A stretch of 64,000 nucleotides of DNA from RYN-230 sp963768945. GTDB lineage: Bacteria; Actinomycetota; Actinomycetes; Streptosporangiales; Streptosporangiaceae. The stretch lies in contig CAVYJW010000003.1 of NCBI GenBank assembly GCA_963768945.1, forward strand, positions 1,364,001 to 1,428,000. The letters are read 5' to 3'. Below are positions 1-8,220 of this stretch, one piece after another. Position 1 is the first letter of the stretch. Each line of letters opens with the position of its first letter. The notes under the pieces were generated by a model that worked only from the letters and a program-made list of their open reading frames with translations, did not search any database and was not told the DNA's origin. The position numbers and the translations under genes were made by a program.

Positions 1-10
1 TCGCCATTCC

Positions 11-41
11 TTATGCCTATGGCCATAGGCCATAGGCATAA
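11..41. repeat. Perfect 14-bp inverted repeat
   Basis: The arm TTATGCCTATGGCC (11-24) is followed by a 3-base spacer and its exact reverse complement (28-41). The arms contain a smaller repeated unit, CCATAGGC. There is no T-run on either side, so it could be an operator, a hairpin terminator of a gene lying before the window, or a nuclease/transposase site. The role is unknown. Confidence 0.6.
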
Positions 42-270
42 GCCATTTGGTGATCACGGGCAAGACGACACGTCAGATTGCCGCCCTGAACTCTGCCACA
101 AACGTCTCTCCCGCCTCTCAGCCCTCCGCCCGGCTCTGCAGTGTGCCCGTGCAGGCCCAGCGCCGCCGGGTAGCTCACTACGGAGTGACTATGCTCACTT
201 GACGGACTGTCACATGACGGGCACTGTGGCAGATGCATCTACCGCCCAGACCTTCGCGGGAGAGACAATC

Positions 271-603
271 ATGAGTAGCGTCACACGTGCCGCCGTTTAT
301 ACCGCCCGCATAGCCGCCGTGACCGCCGCAGCCCCGGTACTGGTCGGCGCTGCCGGTTCAGCAGCGACCGCGGAGCTGGTCGGCTGGGAACTCCGCCAGC
401 TCGCCAGCTCACCGCTGTCCGCCGAGGCCAGACGGCTGAAGGCCGAATACCGCGAGCGGGGTGCCGCCCGGGACAGCGGCGCATACACGCCAGGGCAGCA
501 TGGATACGCCAGGGACGACCGCAAGAGGCACGACTTCGATAGCACGACTTCGCGCTCGGGTAAGGCCCGCGCCCAGTTGGCTGCCTCGAACTCGTCGCGC
601 TAG
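271..603 (+). CDS. Small alanine-rich hypothetical protein, possibly exported
   Basis: This 110-codon ORF starts at an ATG preceded by GGGAGAG, an acceptable ribosome binding site. The first 35 residues are hydrophobic and Ala/Val-rich after a short basic start, like a signal or anchor segment. The rest is hydrophilic and rich in Arg, Ser and Asp, with low complexity. A longer reading from base 13 exists in the same frame, but its extra part looks non-coding. I do not recognise a family. Coding status is likely but not certain because the reverse frames are also open here. Confidence 0.4.
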   Translation: MSSVTRAAVYTARIAAVTAAAPVLVGAAGSAATAELVGWELRQLASSPLSAEARRLKAEYRERGAARDSGAYTPGQHGYARDDRKRHDFDSTTSRSGKARAQLAASNSSR

Positions 604-707
604 TAGGCACGCCGGCATACCGCGTGCTGATGGAGATCATCCCTTGATCCACGGGCCAGGGACCTTCGCCGGCCCGACCCACATGATCACGAAGTCCGGC
701 TGGATCG

Positions 708-1466
708 CTAGGCGCTGTGGAAGGTGGCGGTGGCCAGGACGGTGCCGCCCGGCCCGACCAGCCGCGCGCCGGTGAGCGGCCCCTGGGTCGCAGGGACCGG
801 ACTGCCCCAGTAGCCGTGGCCGTCGGTCAGCCGGAACGAGCCGACGGTGGTGATGTGGCCGTCGCGGCTTTGCACCTCGCAGATCACGGTACCGTTCCCC
901 GCGGGCAGGTACACGGACATGTACAGCCAGCGTGAACTGCTCTCGTAGAGATAGATTTTTCCCGCTCCCTGGTGGCTGGCGGAGAGCAGGGTGGCGGAGC
1001 TCAGCGGGGTCCCGGCTGGAGCCGAGGTGCCGGAACGCAGGCCCCACCCTCCCAGGCCTGCCGCGACGACTGCCAGCGCGACGGCCGCGAGGGCCAGCAC
1101 CCGCTGAGTTCGCCTGGCCGGCCTGGCCTGGCCGGTGGCGGACCGGCGCGCAGGTTTCCGCCCCGGGTGGGATATCCGGCTGATCCAGCTGGCCTGGCTG
1201 GCCGGGCTCGGGCTCGGGGCGGGCGCGGCGAGGCCAAGCCGGTCCATCACCCGCGCCTCGAATCCAGCCGGAGGCTCCACGCTGGGCAGCAGTCCCAGCA
1301 ACCCCTCGCCGGTCGCCGTCAGCTGGCGGACTTTCTCGCGGCACGACGCACAGTGATCCAGGTGCGCGAGAGCCTGCGCACGCTCACGCCCGGTCAGGAC
1401 ACCGAGCGCCAGTTCGGCGGCGGCGTCTGAGAACTCGCGGCATCCCATGTCGTTCAGCTCACTCAT
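708..1466 (-). CDS. Anti-sigma factor, RskA-like zinc-finger membrane protein
   Basis: A 252-residue protein. The N-terminal domain carries the zinc-binding anti-sigma signature H35-x3-C39-x2-C42. It is followed by a Pro/Arg-rich linker, one membrane segment (roughly residues 125-148, Ala/Val-rich) and an extracytoplasmic domain of about 100 residues, as in RskA. It should sequester the ECF sigma factor encoded just upstream. The two genes overlap by 8 bases (1459-1466), so they are co-transcribed and probably translationally coupled. By analogy with RskA, release of the sigma factor would follow regulated proteolysis of the membrane part. The signal sensed is unknown. Confidence 0.9.
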   Translation of the reverse strand: MSELNDMGCREFSDAAAELALGVLTGRERAQALAHLDHCASCREKVRQLTATGEGLLGLLPSVEPPAGFEARVMDRLGLAAPAPSPSPASQASWISRISHPGRKPARRSATGQARPARRTQRVLALAAVALAVVAAGLGGWGLRSGTSAPAGTPLSSATLLSASHQGAGKIYLYESSSRWLYMSVYLPAGNGTVICEVQSRDGHITTVGSFRLTDGHGYWGSPVPATQGPLTGARLVGPGGTVLATATFHSA

Positions 1467-2040
1467 TACTGGCCCCCTCCGGCAGGTAGGCGGCCCGCAG
1501 TTTCTGCATCCCGTCCCTGATCCGGGTTTTCGCCGTGCCCAGGGGGATGTGCTCGCGGTCAGCGATCTGCTGCGCCGTCATGCCGTAGATGCCGGCCATG
1601 GCCACGGCCCGGGCCTGCGGCTCTGGCAGCCTGGCCAGCGTGCGGCGCAGTTCCGCGGCGTTGTCGTGGGCTTCGGCGACCCGTTCCGGTGTGTCGGTCA
1701 CCGCGGTGAGGATAGCGGGAAGATCGTCCAGGTCGACGGGCGCCGATGTCCGCACACGGACCACGTTGACGGCGAGGTTATGGGTGATGGTCCGCAGCCA
1801 GGCACGGACGGAGCCGCGGCGCGAGTCAAACACCTGGGCGTGCCGCCACGCCTGCTCAAAAGCCTGCTGGGCGATATCCTCCGCCGTCGTGATATCGCTG
1901 ACTACGGCCATCGCTACGCCGAAGACGAGCCCCTGGAAGCGGCGCACGAACGCGAGCGACAGCTCCGCATCGCCGGCGCCCAGGCCGGCGAGCAGCGTCT
2001 CGTCTGGTAGCTGGTCAGTCGGGGTTCCCACTATCCGCAC
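1459..2040 (-). CDS. ECF RNA polymerase sigma factor (SigK/SigL-like)
   Basis: A 193-residue ECF sigma factor. Region 2 (about residues 15-90) includes the stretch around AEDIAQQAF and a WLRTI motif. Region 4 (about 125-180) has the helix-turn-helix around TAQQIADREHIPLGTAKTRI. The pairing with an RskA-like anti-sigma places it in the SigK/SigL group. The start is taken as GTG at 2040 because a likely ECF promoter has its -10 element only 7 bases upstream, implying a leaderless mRNA. The same promoter pattern occurs before the lipoprotein gene, so the factor probably controls itself and that gene. A second GTG 9 bases downstream is possible. Confidence 0.92.
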   Translation of the reverse strand: MRIVGTPTDQLPDETLLAGLGAGDAELSLAFVRRFQGLVFGVAMAVVSDITTAEDIAQQAFEQAWRHAQVFDSRRGSVRAWLRTITHNLAVNVVRVRTSAPVDLDDLPAILTAVTDTPERVAEAHDNAAELRRTLARLPEPQARAVAMAGIYGMTAQQIADREHIPLGTAKTRIRDGMQKLRAAYLPEGASNE

Positions 2041-2046
2041 ACACTA

Positions 2047-2075
2047 CATACGGGTGAACGCCTGAAAGAGATTGG
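2047..2075 (-). promoter_or_regulatory. Putative ECF promoter of the sigma/anti-sigma operon
   Basis: Read on the minus strand: CCAATC (2075-2070), 17 bases, CGTATG (2052-2047). The predicted transcript would start near 2040, at the GTG start codon of the sigma gene. The same two boxes with the same 17-base spacing occur at 3478-3506, which supports autoregulation. Confidence 0.6.
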
Positions 2076-2125
2076 ACCACGGCGCATGAACCGGGGAAAT
2101 TCCTCGGCCGCGACCTGGGGCAGCC

Positions 2126-2164
2126 GTCCAGGCCAGCGGGACAGGGGTCCCCGCTGGCCTGGAC
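2126..2164 (-). terminator. Strong hairpin, likely terminator
   Basis: A perfect 15-bp stem, GTCCAGGCCAGCGGG with its reverse complement, around a 9-base loop. It sits 18 bases after the stop of the membrane protein gene at 2182-2697 and before the sigma promoter, so it would insulate the two units. There is no U-tract, as is common in high-GC actinomycetes. Confidence 0.75.
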
Positions 2165-2181
2165 GGGCCTGCCGTGGGGCG

Positions 2182-2697
2182 CTAGCGCCGTACTGGCCGG
2201 GACCCCGGGCCGGCGGCCAGGAGGATGGCGGATGCGGCGGCGAGCACGGCCGCGCCGGCGAACTCCACCACCAGGGAGGTCATGGCGTAGGGGACGGCCA
2301 GGCTTTCCTGGAAGCCGAACAGGCCGATACCGGCACTGAGCAGCAGCCCGGTAGCCGTCGCGGCCATCGTGACAGCACCGGCAGCCATGAGGACCACGCG
2401 GCGGAAGACGGCTAGGACCACTGCCAGCGCGATGCCCGCGACGCCCTGGATCAGGAACAGCGGCCCGATCACGGCGATGCTCCGGTAGCCATCAGACCAC
2501 AGCTGAAGGTGGATCACGCCGGACCACACCAACAGGCCAGCCCCGATGACGGCCAGGGCATTGACCGCCCAGCGCGCGGCTGGTGATTTCACCCTGGCTG
2601 GCCCCCGGGCCATCAGCTGGGCAACCCGGCCGGGGACACTGTCCCGGTAGCCGGAACCGTGTTCCCGGGGCAGGGTGCCCGCGTGACTGGAGTTCAT
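2182..2697 (-). CDS. Four-helix membrane protein of unknown function
   Basis: 171 residues. After a basic N-terminal tail (about 45 residues) there are four hydrophobic segments (about 50-65, 78-98, 106-128, 135-160) separated by short loops, an integral membrane protein. The start ATG has a strong AGGAGGAG site 8 bases upstream. It lies 118 bases after the ECF-controlled lipoprotein gene in the same direction, with no clear promoter between, so it may belong to the same transcript. It resembles small DoxX-sized actinobacterial membrane proteins, but I cannot name a family. Confidence 0.8.
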   Translation of the reverse strand: MNSSHAGTLPREHGSGYRDSVPGRVAQLMARGPARVKSPAARWAVNALAVIGAGLLVWSGVIHLQLWSDGYRSIAVIGPLFLIQGVAGIALAVVLAVFRRVVLMAAGAVTMAATATGLLLSAGIGLFGFQESLAVPYAMTSLVVEFAGAAVLAAASAILLAAGPGSRPVRR

Positions 2698-2815
2698 CAG
2701 TTTCTCTCCTCCTTATGAGTGGTGGTTCCGGCCGGCGAGGTGTCACGGCCGGCCGCTCCCGTGTCAGGTCGCGGAAGGCTGGATCGTGGCCCAGAGGCCG
2801 TGGACATGGGAGGGG

Positions 2816-3400
2816 TCAGCCCCAGCCGCCACCGGCGCTGGAGCCATTGGATGAGGCCGGCGCCGTGGGGGAGGGGCTGCCCGCGCTGGCTGCCGCATCG
2901 GCAACCGTGATCTTCGTCCCGGCCGGGGTGACCAGCCACCACTTCGCGCCGAAGCTAGTGCTGCCCTGGCCGTTGGTCTGGCCTGGGCCGGAGTCGCCGG
3001 CGAAGAAATACAGCGGGTGACCGTTGTAGGTCACCTGCTTGCTTCCGTCCGACCGGGTGATCGTGCCCAGGTCAGCGGCCTTCGCGCCGTCGGCTGCGGT
3101 CACGCTGCCTTTGGTCGTCACCGGAGGCCACGCCCCGGCGCACGCCCCCGAGCAGGTGGATTTGTTCATGCTGTCCGCGGCCCACAGGTACACGGCACGT
3201 CCGGACCCATTGGTCAGGAACGATCCCGCAGAACCAGCGTGAGACTCGATCACTGTCGCCGTGGTTGACGCGCTGCTCGCCGGCGTCCCGGCGGCCGTTG
3301 ACCCGGCCGCGCTGCCGCACGCCGCGGCCAGCAGCCCGGCGGCCACCGGAACGCTCAGCTTGACCGGCATCGGCACCCGTCCCAGCAGGGACATGCTCAT
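2816..3400 (-). CDS. Secreted-repeat lipoprotein (COG4315-like, two YxFxxD-type motifs)
   Basis: 194 residues. The N-terminus has a signal peptide ending in a lipobox (LAAAC) followed by a Ser/Thr/Ala linker. The body carries two copies of the Yx(F/W/Y)xxD motif (YLWAAD and YFFAGD) typical of COG4315 'secreted repeat' lipoproteins, often encoded beside ECF sigma genes. ATG at 3400 is preferred over 3409 because AGGAG then lies 9 bases upstream instead of touching the codon. A copy of the sigma-gene promoter lies 78 bases upstream, so this is a likely target of the ECF factor. Function is unknown; roles in redox or envelope stress are only suggestions. Confidence 0.85.
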   Translation of the reverse strand: MSMSLLGRVPMPVKLSVPVAAGLLAAACGSAAGSTAAGTPASSASTTATVIESHAGSAGSFLTNGSGRAVYLWAADSMNKSTCSGACAGAWPPVTTKGSVTAADGAKAADLGTITRSDGSKQVTYNGHPLYFFAGDSGPGQTNGQGSTSFGAKWWLVTPAGTKITVADAAASAGSPSPTAPASSNGSSAGGGWG

Positions 3401-3477
3401 CTTGATCATCTCCTGTTCCGGGCGGTGGACGCTCGTGCGTCAAGCGCCGCCTCTGCATCACTTGCTTGACGGAACCG

Positions 3478-3506
3478 AGTACGGGCGGGATGCCTGGAGA
3501 GATTGG
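3478..3506 (-). promoter_or_regulatory. Putative ECF promoter of the lipoprotein gene
   Basis: Minus strand: CCAATC (3506-3501), 17 bases, CGTACT (3483-3478). The -35 box, the following TCT and much of the spacer (CAGGC) match the promoter at 2047-2075. The predicted 5' leader is about 70 bases. Confidence 0.6.
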
Positions 3507-3529
3507 AGTATCAAGGTGACGTGCGTCAC

Positions 3530-4654
3530 TCACGCTTCGGGACGTGGACCCGCCTGTCCCGCGGCGGGATCCGCGGTGGCCTGCGGGGGTGACGGGTGGC
3601 TTCGATATCGGAGCCGGAACAGGCCGTAGGCGATCGGCCCGGCACACAGCGGCGCCCAGTAAGAAGCGAGCCGGTAGGTGAGCGTGGCCAGTACGGCCTG
3701 GCTGGAGTTGACTTCGGCCAGTACCAGCAGCCCGGTCAGGCTCGCTTCGACCAGCCCGAGGCCGCCCGGGGTGGCCGGGATCATCCCGACGACGCCGGCG
3801 ACCGCGTAGGCCACGAGGATCAGCGACGGGCGCGGGCGGGCCCCAGTGGCCCGCAAGGCGGCCAGCAGGCACAGGTAGTCGAGCGCCAGGCGGCCGGCGG
3901 AGAGCAGGAGCGCCTGCCACCACTGCTCGCCCAGCGCCGCCCGGATCTCGTTGCGCTGGAAGAGCAGGGTTTCATCCAGCCCGGTGAGCGGGGGCCGCTT
4001 GCGCAGGACCCAGTTCCTGGCCCGTTGCGCCGCCCGGCCGCACCAGCGCAGCGGTGCGTCGTAGGCCAGGACGACCGCGCCGAGCGCGGCGAAGGCCACG
4101 AACCCCACGGCCCCGAGGATGGCTGCGTTGACCAGGCCCCGGTTGGTGGGTGCTCCCACCAGGATGACCGGGAGGGCGAAGACCGGGAGGGCCAGCAGCC
4201 CGCCCACGCCGAGGAGGGAGAAGGCCGTCAGCCCGCCCACGGTCGAGCTCGTGTCCTTCCCGCTGGTCGCCAGCATCCGGAACTGCACGGCGGCGCCCAC
4301 TGCCGCGCCACCCGGCATGATCAGGGTGATCGCGTTGCCGGCCAGCTGGGAAGTGACGACCGGGAACCATGCTTTGGTCCGCAGGGCCAGGCGTTGGAGT
4401 GCGAACGTGCAGCAGAAGTGGCCGACCTCGGCCCCGATGGCCAGGGCGAACCACCGCGGATCCAAGGTGAACAGACGCGGCCAGGATGCGAGCACCTCGG
4501 TAATCGCCGGGAACACGAGGTAGATGGAGATGCCGGCGATGGCGACCACCGCAGCGCGCTTGACCACCGCCTGCCACGTCAGGGGGTGTGCCTTCTGGTG
4601 ATCGATCCTGGCGGCGAGGGACGGCTCAGCCGTGGCCGCAGACGGATCACTCAC
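3530..4654 (-). CDS. Flippase-like integral membrane protein (UPF0104 / LPG synthase TM domain)
   Basis: 374 residues with about seven to eight hydrophobic segments between residues 30 and 350. The layout and motifs such as GGAAVGAAVQFRML and TPGGLGLVEASL match the UPF0104 / lysylphosphatidylglycerol-synthase transmembrane family (AglD, MprF N-terminal domain). Such proteins act in lipid or lipid-linked sugar transfer or flipping. There is no C-terminal LPG synthase domain, so this is the stand-alone form. It is followed at 120 bases by the lipoprotein promoter region and preceded by an ATP-grasp gene in the same direction. Substrate unknown. Confidence 0.88.
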   Translation of the reverse strand: MSDPSAATAEPSLAARIDHQKAHPLTWQAVVKRAAVVAIAGISIYLVFPAITEVLASWPRLFTLDPRWFALAIGAEVGHFCCTFALQRLALRTKAWFPVVTSQLAGNAITLIMPGGAAVGAAVQFRMLATSGKDTSSTVGGLTAFSLLGVGGLLALPVFALPVILVGAPTNRGLVNAAILGAVGFVAFAALGAVVLAYDAPLRWCGRAAQRARNWVLRKRPPLTGLDETLLFQRNEIRAALGEQWWQALLLSAGRLALDYLCLLAALRATGARPRPSLILVAYAVAGVVGMIPATPGGLGLVEASLTGLLVLAEVNSSQAVLATLTYRLASYWAPLCAGPIAYGLFRLRYRSHPSPPQATADPAAGQAGPRPEA

Positions 4655-4738
4655 AGTATCGGCCTGCGCCTCTCGTCCCTGCCTGGAGTCATTCCTACTT
4701 GTTCTACCGTCGCGCCCGTGTGCCTGACAAGCGGGGGG

Positions 4739-6127
4739 CTAGCGGATCCGGCGCCGACGCGGGGCCAGGTATCCGGTGATCTCGCCGAGCGCGGCTTCGG
4801 CGGAGGTGCCGTCAGTGCCGAACACAGCCAGGCCGAATTCCGATCTAGCCGTCAGGACGCTCATGGAGTACGGCAGGATCACCATGCCCTTGGACTCCCG
4901 GCCGAAGAAGCCCTTACGCAGCAGGGAATCCCGCAGCTGGGCATATGTCGTTATCGTGTTGCTCACCGGGAGGGAGTGCACCGCCACCGCCGACACAGCC
5001 TTCTCGTATCCCTGGCCGAACTGGCAGATGCACATGTCCGCCAGGATTCCGCCCAGGCCGCGCCTCGGGTTTATCTCCAGCGGGAACAGCGCGCCGTCGG
5101 ATTCACGGTAGAGGAAATCGACATTCAGCGGGCCGCGATACCCGCCGGCCGCGGTGGCCTCACCGATGGCCTCGCCCGCTTTCCGGACCTTCGCGGCGCA
5201 GTCATCGGGCATCGCCCCGACGCCCAGGGATGAGCCCAGGTAGAACTTCCCGGCGTGCAGGAAATGCCGCCCGGCGCAGAGCGTGTAAGTCTTGCCGTCG
5301 TCCTGGACCATCCCGTTGTATGAGACCGAAAGGATATCCCGGGGCGATCCAAGGAACTCCTCGACGAGCAGTTCGCCATCGTAGCCATCCGGGAGAATCC
5401 TGCCGACCGGCTTCTGCAGTCGGCGGCTGCCCTTGATGACCCCCATCGAGTTGCCGCCGGCGCCGAACTCAGTCTTCATGATGGCCGGGCCGAACCCCCG
5501 CAGCGCGTCGTGCACCTGCTGCAGCAGGCCGGGCCCGCTGCGTACGACGGCAGCCCGGGTGAGCCGCAGGCCCGGGCTGTGCGGGAGTGCGGCCTGGAAG
5601 TAATCCCTGGCCCGTACCTTCGAGTCGAGGCTGCGAGCACAGTCCAGGTGATCTTCCGCGGTCATCAGGTCAATGACCGCGCGCTTGGCGCGCTTGCCGA
5701 TGGCTGTGACCAGGCGGGCGTACTCCGGGGTGGCCCCGAAGCTCTCGACCGCCACCGGCCCGTCAGCGGAGCCGTCGTCCAGCAGCTCGACCACCTGCGC
5801 CAGGGTCCGCTCGTCGGCGGCCAGGTCAGTGCAGATGGAAGTGCCGGGCTGCGCCGACGCCAATGCCCGGTAGGCCAGGCTCTCGTAACCAAGGATCGCG
5901 CTGAGATCCGCGGCCAGCAGTTCGTCCACCGGATGCCGGGTGAGTACGAGCTTCCTGTCGCCCGACCAGGCCAGCGCCGCATCTTCCGCCGGGAACCGTT
6001 CGCCGCGGGGGGGCGGGGTGAATTCAGGGAGGCTCTGCCGCTCGGGCTGCAGTCCCCACTCAAGGATGTTGCTGACGACAAGCCGGTCGAGCTGCGACCG
6101 GGATGGAACAGCTTGCCCAGGGATCAT
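4739..6127 (-). CDS. ATP-grasp domain protein
   Basis: 462 residues. The C-terminal two thirds show an ATP-grasp fold: a Lys/Gly-rich ATP-binding stretch near residue 215 (MKTEFGAGGNS), a following LLVEEFL strand, and the metal/ATP site near 350 (PLEINPRRG). The N-terminal third resembles a pre-ATP-grasp domain. Relatives ligate peptides or small amino acids, but I cannot name the substrate. It is 84 bases upstream of the flippase-like gene on the same strand, so the two may be one transcript, as for an envelope modification. No partner peptide gene is visible. Confidence 0.8.
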   Translation of the reverse strand: MIPGQAVPSRSQLDRLVVSNILEWGLQPERQSLPEFTPPPRGERFPAEDAALAWSGDRKLVLTRHPVDELLAADLSAILGYESLAYRALASAQPGTSICTDLAADERTLAQVVELLDDGSADGPVAVESFGATPEYARLVTAIGKRAKRAVIDLMTAEDHLDCARSLDSKVRARDYFQAALPHSPGLRLTRAAVVRSGPGLLQQVHDALRGFGPAIMKTEFGAGGNSMGVIKGSRRLQKPVGRILPDGYDGELLVEEFLGSPRDILSVSYNGMVQDDGKTYTLCAGRHFLHAGKFYLGSSLGVGAMPDDCAAKVRKAGEAIGEATAAGGYRGPLNVDFLYRESDGALFPLEINPRRGLGGILADMCICQFGQGYEKAVSAVAVHSLPVSNTITTYAQLRDSLLRKGFFGRESKGMVILPYSMSVLTARSEFGLAVFGTDGTSAEAALGEITGYLAPRRRRIR

Positions 6128-6739
6128 TAGGGCATGGTACGGACATTACCCAAATGTGCGCCGTCATGTCACATAACTATCGGCCCGCGGCCGGGGACAT
6201 CCTGGCCGTGGTTCACTCCAGGCCATCGTGCCAGCGCTGAACGTAGCATTCCCGGGTGTGTTTGCGCCTTTAGCTAACGGAATGTAACCAGCGCGGGCAT
6301 CGTGCTAGGCAGTGACGGCGGACGGCCACCCGGGCCAGATGCACCGAACCGTACGCGTACGACGGGGGTGCACGGCAGGCCGTCCGTGTTGCCCGGCACG
6401 GCGTTCGTCATCGTGGAGAGGCTGTACCACAACGGCCGGAAAGAAAGGCTTCCAGCATTTCCACGAGACCTGTCCGGAAACGGCTGGGGCGGCTCAGGCC
6501 CGGTAATACCGGTGCAGCGCCAGTCCGGAATGCGGACGGAATCATAACGATGCCCGCCGCTGGAGGATTACCACCTAGACGGCCGTGCCACGCGCGTTGC
6601 CGGCCGAGGATATTTCCGCCTTACGTTATGCCGGCCTGATCGACGTTCCGCAACGTCTTACACCAGTACGGAACGGATCGGTTGACGCGTCCCGCCTGCC
6701 CGGTGATGATGTAAATAAGTGTGGCACTGGGGAGCGCTG
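6128..6739. other. 612-base intergenic region with no convincing gene
   Basis: Divergent spacer between the ATP-grasp gene (minus) and the surface-protein operon (plus). The small ORFs here have no ribosome binding site, no coding bias and no recognisable product. It is locally AT-richer near 6160-6290 and 6540-6720, as expected for promoters. No clear -35/-10 pair can be named. Confidence 0.5.
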
Positions 6740-7372
6740 ATGCACCTGCGGCGATTGCTGGCGGTACCGCTCGCGGTCCCCGTCGCCCTGGTAACGCTCG
6801 CTAGTTTCACCCAGACGTCCGACGCGAGTGTCGGGGTTGGCGTGCAGGCCAGTCCCGTGTCTCTCGGGAGCATGGCGCACCGTGGGCAGAGGTATGCGCT
6901 TCCGCTCGACGTCGTTAATACCGGGACGGAAGCGGAAGCGGTCAGCGTGCGGGTCGAGCGGCTCACCCGGGGCCCTGGCCGGACTGTTCCGCCGTCCTGG
7001 ATCCAGTTCGCCGGGCCTGCCATGCAGCTCGCACCGGGCAAAGCGGCCCGCGTTTCCCTTGAACTTGTCGTACCGGGCGGCGCCACGCCGGGCGAGTACC
7101 TGAGTGACATCGTGGTGAGCGGTGCCGCAGCGGGCCAACCGGGGATGGGCAATCTGGGTGTTGCCGCCGCGACCAAGCTCGAGTTCAGCGTCAGTTCCGC
7201 ACCAGCGCAGGGTGCGCCTTCATTCGCGGTCTGGATGTGGTGGGCGATAACAGGGCTGCTGCTGTTGACCCTCGCGGTCTTCGGCGTCCGCAGATCCGGT
7301 CTTCGGATCCGGGTCGAACGGGGTAGCGGCCACCGGGACGCCGTCGATCACCAGGGGGAACCGCATGGCTGA
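6740..7372 (+). CDS. Membrane-anchored surface protein with NPCBM/DUF916-like domain
   Basis: 210 residues. It has a signal peptide (about 1-30), then one Ig-like beta domain resembling the DUF916 / COG1470 'NEW' type (VNTGTEAEAVSVRVERL, LAPGKAARVSLEL), then a membrane helix (about 165-187) and a basic cytoplasmic tail. ATG at 6740 is chosen because GGGGAG lies 8 bases upstream and the signal peptide then starts correctly; an in-frame GTG at 6719 is less likely. It overlaps the next gene by 8 bases. DUF916 proteins act beside WxL surface proteins in Gram-positive cell walls; a similar job here is inference. Confidence 0.75.
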   Translation: MHLRRLLAVPLAVPVALVTLASFTQTSDASVGVGVQASPVSLGSMAHRGQRYALPLDVVNTGTEAEAVSVRVERLTRGPGRTVPPSWIQFAGPAMQLAPGKAARVSLELVVPGGATPGEYLSDIVVSGAAAGQPGMGNLGVAAATKLEFSVSSAPAQGAPSFAVWMWWAITGLLLLTLAVFGVRRSGLRIRVERGSGHRDAVDHQGEPHG

Positions 7373-8036
7373 TTATGACGTTAGAGTGCGGCGCAGGAGG
7401 ACCTGGGGGTTCGCCTTGGTCGGCCTGGCCCTGCTAATCGCTGTGCTCGTGTTCATCAACAAGCCGGCGCCAGCCGCCACCAACGGCGGAAGCATCTCAG
7501 TCTCGCTGAAGGCCGTTCCGACGATACGTTCGGTCACTGTCTCACCGGGTACTGCGAGTTTCAGTAACTGCACCGGCGGGAGCGCGGGCGCTGACACCGC
7601 ATCGACGTCGGATGCCCTTGGCTACCCGAACGGCCATTGCTGGCTGGGAGCGCCCGGGGCTAATGGAAGTTTTCCCATCAAGATCACGTACCAGGGTCCT
7701 CCGGGACAGGTGTTCGTGGTCGGCGCGAACGCGAGCCCCTCCGGAGGCGGTCCCGACTGGGCCCTGTGTAACCCGTCTGCTGCCTGCACCGGGCCCGGCG
7801 GCGCTCCGGGGGTGGATCAGTACATGGTGAAAAACTTCGGCACCGACACGAACAGCTCCACTGGGCTGACCGGCAGCCTCACGTGTGACCCGGAGTTCAG
7901 TTCGCGAGGCTGCTCAGCAACGCCGGGGCAGTCCGAAAAGGAGGGCATCGAACTCATCGGCCCGGAATCCAGCGGAAGCACGTCATCGTCCTGGACCGTC
8001 ACGGTCACCTGGGCGGCGGCGCCACCCTCATCGTGA
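7365..8036 (+). CDS. Membrane-anchored secreted protein, possibly WxL-like
   Basis: 223 residues. A short basic N-terminus precedes one membrane segment (about 14-32), then about 190 extracellular residues rich in Gly, Ser, Thr and Pro with six cysteines. The C-terminus ends in a beta-rich stretch with SWTVTVTW, reminiscent of the last strand of WxL domains, but the canonical WxL motif is not seen. The start ATG lies inside the end of the previous gene (8-base overlap), so the two are co-expressed and probably act together at the cell surface. Confidence 0.7.
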   Translation: MADYDVRVRRRRTWGFALVGLALLIAVLVFINKPAPAATNGGSISVSLKAVPTIRSVTVSPGTASFSNCTGGSAGADTASTSDALGYPNGHCWLGAPGANGSFPIKITYQGPPGQVFVVGANASPSGGGPDWALCNPSAACTGPGGAPGVDQYMVKNFGTDTNSSTGLTGSLTCDPEFSSRGCSATPGQSEKEGIELIGPESSGSTSSSWTVTVTWAAAPPSS

Positions 8037-8112
8037 CGGAATGCGTCCCTTGACGCTAATCGGGCTGGAGGGCTCCAGGTCGCGCACGAGCCCCTGCGGC
8101 GCCGCGATTCGC

Positions 8113-8133
8113 CCGGCCCTGCGGCGGGGCCGG
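8113..8133. terminator. Hairpin between convergent genes
   Basis: CCGGCCC and GGGCCGG (7-bp stem, 7-base loop) lie between the ends of the convergent genes 7365-8036 and 8221-8991. It could serve as a bidirectional terminator. The region is very GC-rich, so chance occurrence is possible. Confidence 0.4.
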
Positions 8134-8220
8134 CGGCGTCCCGCGGCTGGGTGAGCAGGTCAGGCTTCTTCGCCGGGCGCCGGGCCAACCGTTATCAGGC
8201 GGCGGGCGACATGGTGATCG

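Noticed and set aside
3596..5233. 545-codon open frame on the plus strand
   Set aside because: It is fully antisense to the flippase-like and ATP-grasp genes, which have clear motifs, and its translation is Gly/Arg/Gln-rich low complexity.
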